This document shows positions 33,924 to 43,712 of a stretch of DNA of 64,000 bases, in pieces. How positions within the stretch are numbered: the first letter of the stretch is position 1; each line of letters begins with the position of its first letter. Under the pieces are notes generated by a model. It had not been told where the DNA came from and did no database searches. It saw only the letters and a list, made by a program, of their open reading frames with translations. The translations under genes and the position numbers were made by a program. This stretch comes from Mucilaginibacter gossypii (lineage in GTDB: Bacteria > Bacteroidota > Bacteroidia > Sphingobacteriales > Sphingobacteriaceae): contig NZ_FNCG01000001.1 in assembly GCF_900100945.1 (NCBI RefSeq), positions 434,001 through 498,000 of the forward strand, given 5' to 3'.

Positions 33924-35780
33924 CTATTCTATACTTTTGCCCTTCATAGCTGTACTTATTGCCTGATCCATTAAGCGTTCGGCAAACGGACGAGTGAACT
34001 CGTTAACCTCATCAATCGTTTTTAAAATCAGGTCTTTATCGTCGCTGGTGAGGGCCTCTTTCAGTTTCTGAACAAGTTTGGTAGTATCGGCAATTTCTGT
34101 AACCGAAACATAATCAGCATTTTTTTGCAGGAAGCGTTCAACGGTATAAACCATTTGTTCGCCTTCAGTGCGCGCCTCAATAAGCATCCGCTGATTTACA
34201 TCATCTTTGGCGTGGGTAATGCTGTCCATCAGCATTTGTTCCACCTGTTCGTCGGTAATGCCATAGGTTGGTTTTACTTCAACCTCCTGCTTTACGCCCG
34301 AACGTAGTTCGATGGCCTGTATGGTTAGGATACCGTCGGCATTTAATAAAAAGTTAATATCAACTTTAGGGAAACCTGCAGGCATGGAAGGGATGCCTTT
34401 TAAATCAAACTCGGCGAGTTTACGGTTTTCTTTGATCAGATCGCGCTCGCCCTGGTAAACGGCAATTTTCATGTTTACCTGTCCGTCTATTGATGTCGTA
34501 TATTGCCTGCCTCCCTTGGTTGGCACCTTGGAATTACGGGGAATAATAACATCCATCAGGCCGCCCATGGTTTCAATACCTAAGGACAGGGGGGTAACAT
34601 CTAATAGTAAAATATCTTTACGGTTGCCTGCTAAAATATCGGCCTGTATGGCGGCGCCTAAAGCAACTACTTCATCAGGGTTCACATCATCATGCACCGG
34701 GCGACCAAAAAACTCAGCAACCATACGTTTAACCAATGCCGTACGGGTTGAGCCGCCAACCATAACCACTTCATCAATTTGATCGATAGTTAGTTTTGCA
34801 TCCTTAAGCGCGTTTTGGCAACTGGTGATGGTTTGCTGTACTTTTGGTAATATCAGTTCTTCAAAAGTAGTGCGGTCAAGTGTACACCAGATCTCGCCGA
34901 TTTTATCATTAACCAAGCTTTGGTGTGCGAAGGCTTTTTTGGCTTCTTCGGCCTTTAGGCGCAGTTGCTGGGCCAGTTCGGTATTGGCAAGCACTTCGGC
35001 TTTATTAAGCTGGTTTTTCTCAATCCAGTAATCAACAATAATACGGTCGAAATCGTCGCCGCCTAAAAATGTATCGCCATTGGTAGATAGTACTTCAAAA
35101 ATGCCGTTTTGTATTTGCAATATGGACACATCAAAGGTGCCGCCGCCAAGGTCATAAACTGCTATAGTTTTAGTTTCTTCGGGGTTTAGGCCTATCCCAT
35201 AAGCCAAACTTGCCGCGGTAGGTTCGTTAACTATCCGCAACACATCAAGCCCTGCAAGTTTACCAGCATCACGGGTGGCCTGGCGCTGCGAATCATTAAA
35301 ATATGCCGGAACAGTGATCACAGCACGGTTAACCGGGGTTTTAAGGGCATGCTCGGCACGGGCCTTAAGCTCTTTCAATATCTGGGCCGATAGCTCGATA
35401 GGGGTGTAAAATTTATCGCCTACTTTGATCTTTACCAGGCTTTCGGTATCGTCGTCAATTACTTTATAGCTAAAAAAGTCTTTGTAGTTTTCAATATCGT
35501 GGTAACTGCGGCCAAGCAAGCGTTTAACCGAAAATATTGTATTTTGTGGATCGGTTATCAGGAACTCTTTTGCCTCATTACCAACCAGCACATCGCCTGC
35601 ATCACCAAAATGAACTACAGAGGGCACCAATACACCTTTGCCTGCATCATTAATTACCTGCGGGTTTTTACCAGGGTTGATGAATGCTACCAGCGAGTTA
35701 GTGGTACCCAGATCGATGCCTACAATGATCTCTTCTTTTTGCAATGAGCCTGTTGCCAGGTTGATAGAAACTTTAGCCAT
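33924..35780 (-). CDS. hscA: Hsp70-family chaperone, HscA-like
   Basis: ATP-dependent chaperone; 618 residues. Nucleotide-binding domain motifs: [15 protein letters not shown] (phosphate 1), [14 protein letters not shown] (phosphate 2) and [14 protein letters not shown] (adenosine). Substrate-binding domain: [20 protein letters not shown] and [18 protein letters not shown]. The N-terminal extension [15 protein letters not shown] and the shorter C-terminal lid without a DnaK-type EEVD/KK tail point to HscA, which delivers Fe-S clusters from IscU, rather than DnaK. No hscB or iscU is nearby; a cysteine desulfurase gene lies about 26 kb away. A TACATTTG -7 box lies 21 bp upstream. Confidence 0.82.
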   Translation of the reverse strand: MAKVSINLATGSLQKEEIIVGIDLGTTNSLVAFINPGKNPQVINDAGKGVLVPSVVHFGDAGDVLVGNEAKEFLITDPQNTIFSVKRLLGRSYHDIENYKDFFSYKVIDDDTESLVKIKVGDKFYTPIELSAQILKELKARAEHALKTPVNRAVITVPAYFNDSQRQATRDAGKLAGLDVLRIVNEPTAASLAYGIGLNPEETKTIAVYDLGGGTFDVSILQIQNGIFEVLSTNGDTFLGGDDFDRIIVDYWIEKNQLNKAEVLANTELAQQLRLKAEEAKKAFAHQSLVNDKIGEIWCTLDRTTFEELILPKVQQTITSCQNALKDAKLTIDQIDEVVMVGGSTRTALVKRMVAEFFGRPVHDDVNPDEVVALGAAIQADILAGNRKDILLLDVTPLSLGIETMGGLMDVIIPRNSKVPTKGGRQYTTSIDGQVNMKIAVYQGERDLIKENRKLAEFDLKGIPSMPAGFPKVDINFLLNADGILTIQAIELRSGVKQEVEVKPTYGITDEQVEQMLMDSITHAKDDVNQRMLIEARTEGEQMVYTVERFLQKNADYVSVTEIADTTKLVQKLKEALTSDDKDLILKTIDEVNEFTRPFAERLMDQAISTAMKGKSIE

Positions 35781-35800
35781 TATATTAAGTTAACAAAGCG

Positions 35801-35808
35801 CAAATGTA
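35801..35808 (-). promoter_or_regulatory. -7 element before hscA
   Basis: On the minus strand TACATTTGCGC matches TAnnTTTG and is identical over 11 bases to the -7 region of the rpmH promoter. The -33 box is not clear. Confidence 0.5.
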
Positions 35809-35963
35809 CTTAGTTTTGGTTGAGGATATGTCTTCTCAATCTCTAATTTGTTAAGTTTTGTGCGTTTTGTAACATCATCGCAGGTTGAGCCTTTATTTCA
35901 TTATACTGTCAAACAAATACGCTTAACACCGCTTTATCCCTGTAATACCCTAAATAAATTATT

Positions 35964-36914
35964 ATGAAAAATCGTGAATTAGGAGCATCCGGCATATCAA
36001 CAGCGCCATTGGTTTTTGGCGGCAATGTGTTTGGGTGGACTGTTAAAGGTAAAGATACGGGCCTTTTACTGGATGCATTTGTGGATGCCGGGTTTAATAC
36101 TATCGATACTGCTGATGTTTACTCGCGCTGGGTTGAGGGCAATAAAGGCGGCGAGTCGGAAACCGAAATTGGTAACTGGCTTAGGCAAAGCGGCAAACGC
36201 GATAAAGTAGTTATAGCCACTAAAGTAGGCGCCGAAATGGATTCGGGCAGCAAAGGGCTTAAAAAGGATTACATTATTAAATCGGCCGAGGCTTCATTAA
36301 AGCGCTTGCAAACCGATTACATTGATTTGTATCAAACCCATTACGACGATCCCTCAACCCCGGTTGAAGAAACCCTGCGTGCTTATGATCAACTGGTGCA
36401 GGATGGTAAGGTGAGGGCTATAGGTACTTCCAATATGTCTGTCGAACGTTTGCATGAGTCGCTCAAAACGAGTATTGAAGAAGGCCTGATAGCTTATCAA
36501 ACGCTTCAGCCCGAATATAACCTGTTCGACAGGGAAAAATATGAAACCACTTACGAGCCCTTTATTAAAGAGCAAAACCTTGGGGTGATCAGTTATTTTT
36601 CGTTGGCCAGCGGTTTTTTAAGCGGCAAATACCGTTCGGAAGCCGACCTGAAGGGAAGCAGCCGCGCGGGGATGGTTAAGAAATATCTTAACCAAAGAGG
36701 CTACAGGATATTAAAAGCCCTGGACGACCTTGCCGGGCAGTATCAAACCAGTCAGTCGGCAATTGCACTGGCGTGGTTAATTGCGAGGCCCGGTATTACA
36801 GCACCCATTGTTAGTGCCACCAGTTTGGAGCAGCTTAATGATCTTGTTGTATCAGCCGCTTTGAAATTAAATAATGAAGCTATTGAAATGCTGAATATCG
36901 CCAGTGTTTATTAA
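35964..36914 (+). CDS. Aldo/keto reductase
   Basis: NADPH-dependent carbonyl reductase, 316 residues, with a TIM-barrel AKR fold: GFNTIDTADVYSRW holds the catalytic Asp and Tyr, VVIATKVG the lysine, and YIDLYQTHYDDP the histidine, giving the complete D-Y-K-H tetrad. Near the end, ARPGITAPIVSATSLEQLND is the cofactor-binding loop. Closest in layout to the YajO/general stress group. Substrate unknown. A good terminator follows. Confidence 0.93.
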   Translation: MKNRELGASGISTAPLVFGGNVFGWTVKGKDTGLLLDAFVDAGFNTIDTADVYSRWVEGNKGGESETEIGNWLRQSGKRDKVVIATKVGAEMDSGSKGLKKDYIIKSAEASLKRLQTDYIDLYQTHYDDPSTPVEETLRAYDQLVQDGKVRAIGTSNMSVERLHESLKTSIEEGLIAYQTLQPEYNLFDREKYETTYEPFIKEQNLGVISYFSLASGFLSGKYRSEADLKGSSRAGMVKKYLNQRGYRILKALDDLAGQYQTSQSAIALAWLIARPGITAPIVSATSLEQLNDLVVSAALKLNNEAIEMLNIASVY

Positions 36915-36940
36915 ATATTAATTTATATTTCACTATATAT

Positions 36941-36980
36941 AACAGCGCGCTTTTTAAATGAAAGCTGCGCTGTTTGCTTT
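36941..36980 (+). terminator. Terminator after the aldo/keto reductase
   Basis: AACAGCGCGCTTT pairs with AAAGCTGCGCTGTT over 13 bp with a single bulged T, followed by TGCTTTT. Confidence 0.75.
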
Positions 36981-37189
36981 TAGTTACCTGATTAGCATTC
37001 CAATCACTTACTTTGGATTACTTAATAATTACATTGATTTTTTAAATTAATTATTAAACAATAATATCCTGTTTTTTACTTTTTTAAACACTAAAGTTTT
37101 AAATATTTCCTAAAAAATAGTTTATTTACTAAACCGAACTCCCTGTTTTTGAGTATAAAGAGTTCTCTCTAATTAATTTTTTATTTTAA

Positions 37190-38947
37190 ATGGAAAAGCT
37201 GAAGCGGATTATTGGCTACGGGATGCCTGATTTGTCGCTGGAGAATAAGCTGTTTAATGCGCTCTCATTATTCATTTGTGCCAGCAGCGTTTTTTCGCTA
37301 ATCTGCAATTTGTTTTTAGGCTTAAGTTATAAGCTTGAGCTTGTTGAGCTTTTTGTGATACTGATGTCGGGCTGGGCTTTTTACAGGAGCAGGTTCGTAA
37401 AGTATAAAGAGGATGCAACCCTCATTTACATTTGCTTAGGGCTGTTTGCAATTATTCCGGGCTGGTTTTACAATGGCGGTATCTCCGGATCAACAACGCT
37501 TTCGGGAGTCTTTTTTATTGTACTTATAACCCTGCTTGTAAAAAAACGATATCATTATATTTTTATCGGCGCGCTAATAGCTATATTTTTAGGATGCTAC
37601 TTTATCGAAAAACATTTTCCTGGTTTAGTACAGCCTTATGATAGTACCGCGTCAAAAGAATCTGACCTCATCACTTCGGCTGTGGTAAACATATTGACTG
37701 TTGGGCTGCTGGTAGGTTTTATTAAAAAAAGCCACGAAACCGATAAGCGCGACCTGATTCGTAAGGGTGAAGAGCTGCAAGCTTCTCAAATTGAACTTTC
37801 GGCCTCACGTGACCAGGCTGAGGCGGCCACGTTTGCCAAATCGAACTTTCTGGCCAATATGAGCCACGAAATTCGCACGCCACTTAACGGTATCATCGGT
37901 ACCGCCCAATTGCTATCACGTACTAATTTACAGCCCGAGCAGCAGGAACTGCTTCAAACTTTACAATCGAGCAGTAATTTATTGATTAACATCATCAGTG
38001 ATATTCTTGATATTTCAAAAATCGAAGCAGATAAACTGGTCCTTCACCCGGTTTCAACGCATTTGCGTAACTGCATAAAAACAGTTATTGAAATTACTGA
38101 ACCGGCCATTACATCCCTTCACAAACCCCTAAGCTTAACCTATGATGTTGATGCTAATGTGGCAAACTATGTAATAGCAGATGAGGGCAGGCTTCAGCAA
38201 ATCCTGGTTAATTTGATCGGAAATGCCATTAAGTTTACCGACGAAGGTTCGGTAAGTTTACGCGTCACAGCATCTGAGATCAGGAACAACGTCCAGGACA
38301 TAACCTTTAGCATCAAAGATGACGGGATTGGCATAAGTGAAGAGGCATTAGCACAGTTATTTAAACCATTTACACAGGTAAATACTACCGCCTTGCGCAA
38401 ATATGGCGGTACGGGGCTGGGCTTATCCATTTGCAAAAAACTTGTGGAGATGATGCACGGCAGAATCTGGGTAGAAAGTAAGGAAGCCCAGGGCTCATTG
38501 TTTAGCTTTACCTTGCCTTTACATGTTACCTATGGCATTATTGAACCGGAGATGCAACCGGATGAAAAGGAAGCTTTTCAGTACCGGCCGTTACGCATTT
38601 TATTAGCCGAGGATAATAAAATGAACCAGTTAATAGCCAGTAAGATTTTTAAAAAGGTTGGTTATAATATTGATATTGCCGAAAATGGATTGGCCGCGGT
38701 AAATATGGTTGAGCAGTGTAACTACGATCTGATATTCATGGACATTCAAATGCCCGAAATGGATGGTTTACAGGCTACCCGCCATATATTAACAAAGCAT
38801 GGTAAAGGCGCTCCGCCTATTATTGCCATGACAGCCAACGTGCTTAGCGAAAATGAGCGTGAATGCACCCAGGCCGGTATGAAAGATTTTGTAAGTAAAC
38901 CTTTTACTTTTGAACGGCTGGAAGATATCATCCAAAAATGGACGTGA
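37190..38947 (+). CDS. Hybrid sensor histidine kinase / response regulator
   Basis: 585 residues. An N-terminal membrane region with about six helices (20-180) is followed by a short coiled-coil linker, a HisKA dimerisation domain with H226 in [12 protein letters not shown], an HATPase domain ([16 protein letters not shown]-box, [32 protein letters not shown]) and a receiver domain with the acidic pair in [10 protein letters not shown] and the phosphoacceptor aspartate in [12 protein letters not shown]. There is no separate DNA-binding output, so it signals onward by phosphotransfer or through its receiver. An AraC-type regulator gene lies 90 nt downstream in the same direction; a functional link is possible but unproven. 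Confidence 0.95.
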   Translation: MEKLKRIIGYGMPDLSLENKLFNALSLFICASSVFSLICNLFLGLSYKLELVELFVILMSGWAFYRSRFVKYKEDATLIYICLGLFAIIPGWFYNGGISGSTTLSGVFFIVLITLLVKKRYHYIFIGALIAIFLGCYFIEKHFPGLVQPYDSTASKESDLITSAVVNILTVGLLVGFIKKSHETDKRDLIRKGEELQASQIELSASRDQAEAATFAKSNFLANMSHEIRTPLNGIIGTAQLLSRTNLQPEQQELLQTLQSSSNLLINIISDILDISKIEADKLVLHPVSTHLRNCIKTVIEITEPAITSLHKPLSLTYDVDANVANYVIADEGRLQQILVNLIGNAIKFTDEGSVSLRVTASEIRNNVQDITFSIKDDGIGISEEALAQLFKPFTQVNTTALRKYGGTGLGLSICKKLVEMMHGRIWVESKEAQGSLFSFTLPLHVTYGIIEPEMQPDEKEAFQYRPLRILLAEDNKMNQLIASKIFKKVGYNIDIAENGLAAVNMVEQCNYDLIFMDIQMPEMDGLQATRHILTKHGKGAPPIIAMTANVLSENERECTQAGMKDFVSKPFTFERLEDIIQKWT

Positions 38948-38974
38948 TTTATTAAAAAATTGTCAATCGTTGAT

Positions 38975-39033
38975 TAGTACCATACAAAATAAAAATAGTA
39001 CCATTAAGGGCAAAGCTATTGTGTGTAGTTTTG
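38975..39033 (+). promoter_or_regulatory. AraC-type tandem boxes and -7 element
   Basis: TAGTACCAT occurs at 38975-38983 and 38996-39004, exactly 21 bp apart (two DNA turns), as expected for direct AraC-family half-sites. TAGTTTTG (39026-39033) matches the -7 consensus, and no -33 box exists, so an activator could take its place. The AraC gene starts 5 nt further on. Confidence 0.6.
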
Positions 39034-39037
39034 TGTC

Positions 39038-39922
39038 ATGTTACAAAGCATTCCCACAATTGATATTTGCACACTTGCCGATGATATTAAACAGGACGAC
39101 ATCCTGATCAGCAGGTTTGCGTCTTATCTGGATGCTCATAAAAACCTTTTCTTCCCGCACCGCCACTCGTTTTACCACCTGGTATTGTTTACTGATGGCG
39201 GAGGATCACATACCATTGACTTTGAAAGCTTTGAGGTAAGGCCGGGGCAGATTTACTTTATGATTCCCGGGCAGGTGCATTCATGGGCTTTTGAAGGTTT
39301 TACTGACGGTTATATTATCAATTTCTCAAGCTCGTTTATCCAGTCGTTTTTATTACGCTCAGGCTACTTTGACAATTTTAACTTTTTGAACGGCAATCCA
39401 AAGGATGAGGTGGTTGACTTACCTGCCAACCAGTTACCCGAAATCATTACCCTTTTTGAAAGGATTGTATCTGAAGTTGAAAAGCCTGCAGTTTTGGGTA
39501 GCGATATGGTAAGGGTGCTTATGCTTCAGCTTTTCATTCTAATAAATCGTTGCCAGGGCAAAGGCGATAGCTTTGGCAAACAGGGCTATAATCAAACGCT
39601 GATCCGTAACTTTCAGAAGCTGATTGAACAGCATTATATCGATGTAAAGCTCCCTAAAGATTATGCAGAACTGCTTTATATTACCCCCAATCATTTAAAC
39701 GCGGTATGTAAAGATGTGCTTGGCCTGTCGGCAGGAGAGGTGATCCGTAACAGAACTTTGCTTGAAGCAAAAAGGCTATTGACCAATCCGCGACTTAATA
39801 TAAGTGAGATAGCTTTTAACCTAAATTTTAGTGATAACTCCTATTTTACCAAGTTCTTTAAAAAAATTGAGGGCATTACCCCCGAAGAATTCAGAAAAAA
39901 AACCTTAAACAATAAATCATAA
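39038..39922 (+). CDS. AraC-family transcriptional regulator
   Basis: 294 residues. An N-terminal cupin-like sensor domain (FFPHRHSFYHLVLFTDGGGS; VRPGQIYFMIPGQVHSWAFE) is followed by a double helix-turn-helix at the C-terminus (LPKDYAELLYITPNHLNAVC; NISEIAFNLNFSDNSYFTKF, FKKIEGITPEEFRKK). The cupin type usually binds a small sugar or similar effector. Two direct boxes just upstream suggest that it controls its own promoter. The DUF983 gene begins 4 nt after its stop, so the two are co-transcribed. Confidence 0.94.
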   Translation: MLQSIPTIDICTLADDIKQDDILISRFASYLDAHKNLFFPHRHSFYHLVLFTDGGGSHTIDFESFEVRPGQIYFMIPGQVHSWAFEGFTDGYIINFSSSFIQSFLLRSGYFDNFNFLNGNPKDEVVDLPANQLPEIITLFERIVSEVEKPAVLGSDMVRVLMLQLFILINRCQGKGDSFGKQGYNQTLIRNFQKLIEQHYIDVKLPKDYAELLYITPNHLNAVCKDVLGLSAGEVIRNRTLLEAKRLLTNPRLNISEIAFNLNFSDNSYFTKFFKKIEGITPEEFRKKTLNNKS

Positions 39923-39926
39923 CGTT

Positions 39927-40334
39927 ATGGAAACCCCTAAATATAAATTATCCGCCTGGTCTGCCTTTGTAAACGCCAAATGTCCGCGTTGCAGGCGCGG
40001 CGACCTGTTTGCTACCGGTATGTATGAATTTAAAGGACAGGAGATGCATAAAACATGTTCACACTGCGGCCTGGTGTATGAGCGTGAACCCGGTTATTTT
40101 TATGTAGCCATGTTTGCCAGTTATGCGCTTAACGTTGCTGAGATGGTTACACTAGCAGTTGCTATCAGCGTTTTAACAGGCAGCAGTAACCCCTGGTTGT
40201 ATGTAACTATTATTTTAGGAGTAGCGGTAGTTTTAGCGCCATTTAATTTCAGGTATTCAAGGGTGATGCTTTTGCACTGGCTTACACCGGGCTTACATTA
40301 TCATCCGGAGATGAGCGAGGATAAAACGAAATAA
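39927..40334 (+). CDS. DUF983 membrane protein
   Basis: 135 residues. An N-terminal zinc-ribbon-like part with KCPRCRRGDLF and CSHCGLVYEREPGYFY is the DUF983 signature, followed by two membrane helices (about 57-80 and 88-108) and a cytoplasmic end. The family is common in Bacteroidota and proteobacteria and its role is not established. Translationally linked to the AraC gene upstream. Confidence 0.9.
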   Translation: METPKYKLSAWSAFVNAKCPRCRRGDLFATGMYEFKGQEMHKTCSHCGLVYEREPGYFYVAMFASYALNVAEMVTLAVAISVLTGSSNPWLYVTIILGVAVVLAPFNFRYSRVMLLHWLTPGLHYHPEMSEDKTK

Positions 40335-40358
40335 TTTAATTGACTGAAATACATACAG

Positions 40359-40390
40359 ATGCCCTTGATTAAAAAATTAAGGGCATTTTC
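40359..40390 (+). terminator. Terminator after DUF983
   Basis: ATGCCCTTGATT pairs with AATTAAGGGCAT (12 bp, one G-U) around an AAAA loop, followed by TTTC. Confidence 0.8.
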
Positions 40391-40499
40391 ATTTAAACCA
40401 AAATCCGCCGCTACAGTCATAATAATAACAAGCTTGATTTATATAAATTAAATAAGTATTTGAAATTAAGCTGTTTATAATTGCTTAAAATCTATTATC

Positions 40500-40652
40500 A
40501 TGAAAGCGAAACTTAAATCACTGAAAGCCGATCTATATAATGTATTTGTAGTTGGGAATGCCGATGACAGACAATTGGCAAAAGCATACTTTTTGTTGGC
40601 TATCCCTTTATTCGCGATATTTTTTGGCCTGGGTTCATTTCCCAAATTCTGA
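40500..40652 (+). CDS. Small single-helix membrane protein, 50 residues
   Basis: Translated by hand: a basic N-terminus (MKAKLKSLKADLYN), a polar middle and one membrane helix (AYFLLAIPLFAIFFGLG) before the stop. A clear terminator follows 8 nt after the stop, and the gene stands alone between two terminators, which supports a real transcription unit. No family recognised. Confidence 0.6.
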   Translation: MKAKLKSLKADLYNVFVVGNADDRQLAKAYFLLAIPLFAIFFGLGSFPKF

Positions 40653-40660
40653 TCATAAAA

Positions 40661-40691
40661 AAACAGTCGGAGCGTTCTGCTGCGACTGTTT
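40661..40691 (+). terminator. Terminator after the 50-residue membrane protein
   Basis: AAACAGTCG pairs with CGACTGTTT; a G-G mismatch and then AGC/GCT extend the stem towards the GTTCT loop. It could also serve the convergent lipoprotein gene, whose strand has a T-run beyond the stem. Confidence 0.75.
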
Positions 40692-40726
40692 ACAACTGTT
40701 CCTAACTAACTAACTATTAAACTAAA

Positions 40727-41029
40727 TTATTTTTCTATTGGGTTAAGGCCCAGGTAATTTGCGGCAATAAATAAATTGTTATTGATTTTGTGCCAGGCCT
40801 GGTGGTTGCCGCTTGTATACCGGTTTAAAACATCACGGTAATAAGAATCCGAGAATGTGAGCCGGGTGTTTGTTTCTGAATTATACAATGAATCTTTGCC
40901 TAAGTAGATGCCGCTGCGTTGCGCAGGTTTATCGATTTTTTTTTCGGGTGTTGAGGAAAACATATTGGCACAAGCTACCAAAATGAGAGATGTCCCAACC
41001 AAAACAAGAAAATGGTAAAATAATTTCAT
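40727..41029 (-). CDS. Small lipoprotein, function unknown
   Basis: The ATG at 41029 (MKLFYHFLVLVGTSLILVAC) gives 100 residues with a clean lipoprotein signal (lipobox LVAC, Cys 20); a frame opening 20 codons earlier lacks this logic. The mature part is short and polar with no recognised domain (SGIYLGKDSLYNSETNTRLT). Convergent with the small membrane protein gene. Confidence 0.7.
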   Translation of the reverse strand: MKLFYHFLVLVGTSLILVACANMFSSTPEKKIDKPAQRSGIYLGKDSLYNSETNTRLTFSDSYYRDVLNRYTSGNHQAWHKINNNLFIAANYLGLNPIEK

Positions 41030-41133
41030 AAGCAAGGTATAAGTCTTTAAAAGATGCCTCCGGATGTTCAGAAACATATTATGCTCCAAAAATAACCAAC
41101 GCTATATAAAAAGTAATCAGGGATTTCACCGTT

Positions 41134-41160
41134 TTGCGTACGTAGTTTTACGCAATTTTT
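41134..41160. promoter_or_regulatory. TTGCGTA / TACGCAA inverted repeat
   Basis: Seven-base perfect arms around an 8 nt centre, followed by TTTTT on the plus strand. It lies about 105 bp upstream of the minus-strand lipoprotein gene, so an operator is as likely as a terminator. Confidence 0.4.
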
Positions 41161-41283
41161 AATAGATGACGGCGAATATTTAAATGTACAAATAAAAAAT
41201 CCATTATGTTACAAATTCTTTAAAAAAATTATGCCAGGCTGTTGGTAAGAGTTGGCCTGGGCACTATTTTTGATATGAACATA

Positions 41284-41784
41284 TTACAAACTTTCTTCCT
41301 CAATATACCGGTGTTTTAACAGCCGATATTTTGATATAGCCTTTTTAACTTTTAAAGCAGAAAGTTTATACTCCAGTAAAGTACCCAAAGCAAACATAAA
41401 AAGAAAACCAGGCGGGTAAATCAAAGCCTCAATCGTACCCTCGCCGATGGATGCGGAAATAATACCGGCTGCAATCCCAATTACCAGCAATACTAACACT
41501 GCAGTACTCATGTTACTCAGCCTTAACCTGTAAAATAAATCAGTTGTGTTACGGGGTAGGTTGATAATCAGCTTTGGGAGATAGCGATCTATAAACGTGC
41601 GTGGGCGGGTAAAATGTATGTTGCGATTGCCTTCATAACCTAAAAAGATTTTATCTGCTCCCATAGATACTTCTGATGATATAAAATCGAAATTAGTTTC
41701 ACGCTTCGCTGCGAATTTGCGTAAAGCCTTTTCCAATTCAGCCTTTTCATCAGGGCTTAAAGAAACCGTTTTAATTGTGATCAT
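41284..41784 (-). CDS. Hypothetical membrane protein
   Basis: 166 residues. A charged, soluble N-terminal half (LSPDEKAELEKALRKFAAKR) is followed by two membrane helices (AVLVLLVIGIAAGIISASIG and ALIYPPGFLFMFALGTLLEY) and a basic C-terminus. No family recognised. Divergent from the HAD hydrolase gene 79 bp away. Confidence 0.75.
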   Translation of the reverse strand: MITIKTVSLSPDEKAELEKALRKFAAKRETNFDFISSEVSMGADKIFLGYEGNRNIHFTRPRTFIDRYLPKLIINLPRNTTDLFYRLRLSNMSTAVLVLLVIGIAAGIISASIGEGTIEALIYPPGFLFMFALGTLLEYKLSALKVKKAISKYRLLKHRYIEEESL

Positions 41785-41847
41785 GGTTTTATTCAGTTAA
41801 AGTAGCAAATAAATTAACATCATTATGCAAGGCGGCTAATAAACTTT

Positions 41848-41855
41848 TACTTTTG
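41848..41855 (+). promoter_or_regulatory. Possible -7 element before the HAD hydrolase gene
   Basis: TACTTTTG matches TAnnTTTG eight bases before the ATG, which would give a nearly leaderless mRNA. No -33 box found. Confidence 0.3.
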
Positions 41856-41863
41856 CCGGCGAT

Positions 41864-42508
41864 ATGAATGATTCGCTTAAAAATAAATACGACAGCATAA
41901 TTTTTGACCTTGATGGTACCCTTTGGGATAGTACCGCTAATGTTGCCCTTGCATGGCAGGCGGCAATCAGTAAGGTAGAATATATTAACGAGGAAATGAC
42001 GCAGGAACGCGTGCGTTCTATTACCGGCATGACCTACGATGCAATTTTTGATAAGTTATTCCCTGATCTTAATGCAGAGCAACGCAAAGAAGTGCAGGCT
42101 CTTTGTGCCGTAAGTGAATTGGAGATCCTGTTCACCAAAGGGGGCGAACTTTACCCTCAACTGGAAGATACCCTTAAATACCTTGCTGCAAATTACAAAC
42201 TTTATATAGTGAGCAATTGTCAAAACGGTTATATCGAACTGTTTTTGGATCTGAACCAATTGCATGGCCATTTTCTTGGACACCAGTGTTTCGGCACAAA
42301 AGGGAACCCTAAGGCCGATAATATCAAAGATGTGGTTAATGATCACCAATTGAAAGCCCCGGTTTACGTAGGTGATACCATGGGCGATTATAATGCCGCC
42401 AAACAAGCCGGTGTACCTTTTATTTTTGCAAATTATGGTTTTGGCGTTGTGCCTGATGGCATGGTAGCAACCATCAGTAATTTTGCCGGGCTTAAAGAGC
42501 TGCTTTAA
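41864..42508 (+). CDS. HAD-superfamily hydrolase
   Basis: 214 residues with the four HAD motifs: I FDLDGTLWDS (nucleophile Asp), II LYIVSNCQNG, III the lysine in KGNPKADNI, IV VYVGDTMGDYNAAKQAG. The helical cap between motifs I and II is of the phosphoglycolate-phosphatase type. Likely a phosphatase for a small sugar phosphate or nucleotide; the substrate is not determinable. Confidence 0.92.
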   Translation: MNDSLKNKYDSIIFDLDGTLWDSTANVALAWQAAISKVEYINEEMTQERVRSITGMTYDAIFDKLFPDLNAEQRKEVQALCAVSELEILFTKGGELYPQLEDTLKYLAANYKLYIVSNCQNGYIELFLDLNQLHGHFLGHQCFGTKGNPKADNIKDVVNDHQLKAPVYVGDTMGDYNAAKQAGVPFIFANYGFGVVPDGMVATISNFAGLKELL

Positions 42509-42737
42509 ACTAATTGTGTTTTAATCATATTAGGGTTGAATAGTTGTTAAGCTCGTTGCCTGGAAAGGTAATGCAGTAAATTATTATACATAATTAAACG
42601 ACTTTGTAATTGGCTTGCCGGTTTGGCTTTGTGTGTTCTGCTTTAAGCTTTCGTATAATGATAATCTTATTGTAAAACAATTTTCGGGTTTTGCCATTGT
42701 ACTTTCAGCTTTACGGCTAAAAAGTTAATTTAGTAAA

Positions 42738-43712
42738 ATGAAGTTTATCAAATATCTGCCGGTAGCTATAGTACTTGTTTTTTTCGTATCCTGTAAACCC
42801 AAAACCAAATCAATGCAGGTGCCTGTAGTTGGTTTTGTTGATGCTTTTGAAGATGCCACCATATCACAGGCCCGCAAAGGTTTTACTGATGCCTTGAACA
42901 AAAATGGTTTCAGCGAAGAAAAAAAGACGGTGCAAATTGAATACAGCAATGCCCAGGGCGATATCCCAACGCTTACGCAAATCGTTAACCACTTTGTTAC
43001 TGATAGTGTAAACCTGCTGGCAACTTGTACAACATTATCAACAGTAACAGCGCTTCAAAAAACAAAATATATCCCCGTTTTTGCCATGGTATCCCCAACT
43101 GCCGAACGCATGAAGGTAACTGATGCCAACGGGAAAGCGCCCGCCAACCTTTTCGGCGCAGTAGAAGAGTTAAACTATATTGATACTTCGTTCAGCATTA
43201 TTCCCAAACTGCTTAAGCCTAAGGGCGCAAAACTGGTTATCGGGATGATCTATAATCAGTCGGAGCCGCAATCGGCCGATGCCTTAAACCGTATTAAATC
43301 ATTGGCCGCAGGGCTAAACGTTGATATTGTAGCACTTCCGTTAAATACCTCGGCCGATGCGCAGCTGGTTACGCAGTCGCTGCTAAATAAAAACATCGAC
43401 GCCTTTTTTGCTAATCCGGACAATACCGTTTTTGCATCTTTTGAAACCATCCTAAAAAACTGTAATCAAAAAAACATCCCGATTTTTACAAGCGAAGCAG
43501 GTTTGGTACAGCGTGGAGCCGTCGCTGCTTTTGGGGCTGATATTTATCAATGGGGGTACCAGGCCGGCGAGCAGGCAGCCCAATTTCTTAAAACTCATAA
43601 AACCGATGGCCTGCAACCCGAAATGGTAAAGATAAGGAAGAGGGTATATAACCCTGCTGCTGCAAAAAAATATAATATTACCATTCCGCCAAATTTTGAG
43701 CCTGTAAAATAA
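42738..43712 (+). CDS. ABC importer substrate-binding lipoprotein (TrpX-like)
   Basis: 324 residues. Lipoprotein signal with lipobox FFVSC (Cys 18). The body is the ABC_sub_bind (TrpX/DUF534) fold: VPVVGFVDAFEDATISQARK, IVNHFVTDSVNLLATCTTLS, IGMIYNQSEPQSADALNRIK and DAFFANPDNTVFASFETILK. Family members bind tryptophan, tyrosine or other small ligands. First gene of a three-gene importer; the permease starts at the base after its stop codon. Confidence 0.92.
   Translation: MKFIKYLPVAIVLVFFVSCKPKTKSMQVPVVGFVDAFEDATISQARKGFTDALNKNGFSEEKKTVQIEYSNAQGDIPTLTQIVNHFVTDSVNLLATCTTLSTVTALQKTKYIPVFAMVSPTAERMKVTDANGKAPANLFGAVEELNYIDTSFSIIPKLLKPKGAKLVIGMIYNQSEPQSADALNRIKSLAAGLNVDIVALPLNTSADAQLVTQSLLNKNIDAFFANPDNTVFASFETILKNCNQKNIPIFTSEAGLVQRGAVAAFGADIYQWGYQAGEQAAQFLKTHKTDGLQPEMVKIRKRVYNPAAAKKYNITIPPNFEPVK

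Noticed and set aside
33924-35780. DnaK as the identity of the Hsp70 protein
   Set aside because: The N-terminal extension and the short C-terminal part fit HscA better; also no dnaJ or grpE gene nearby.
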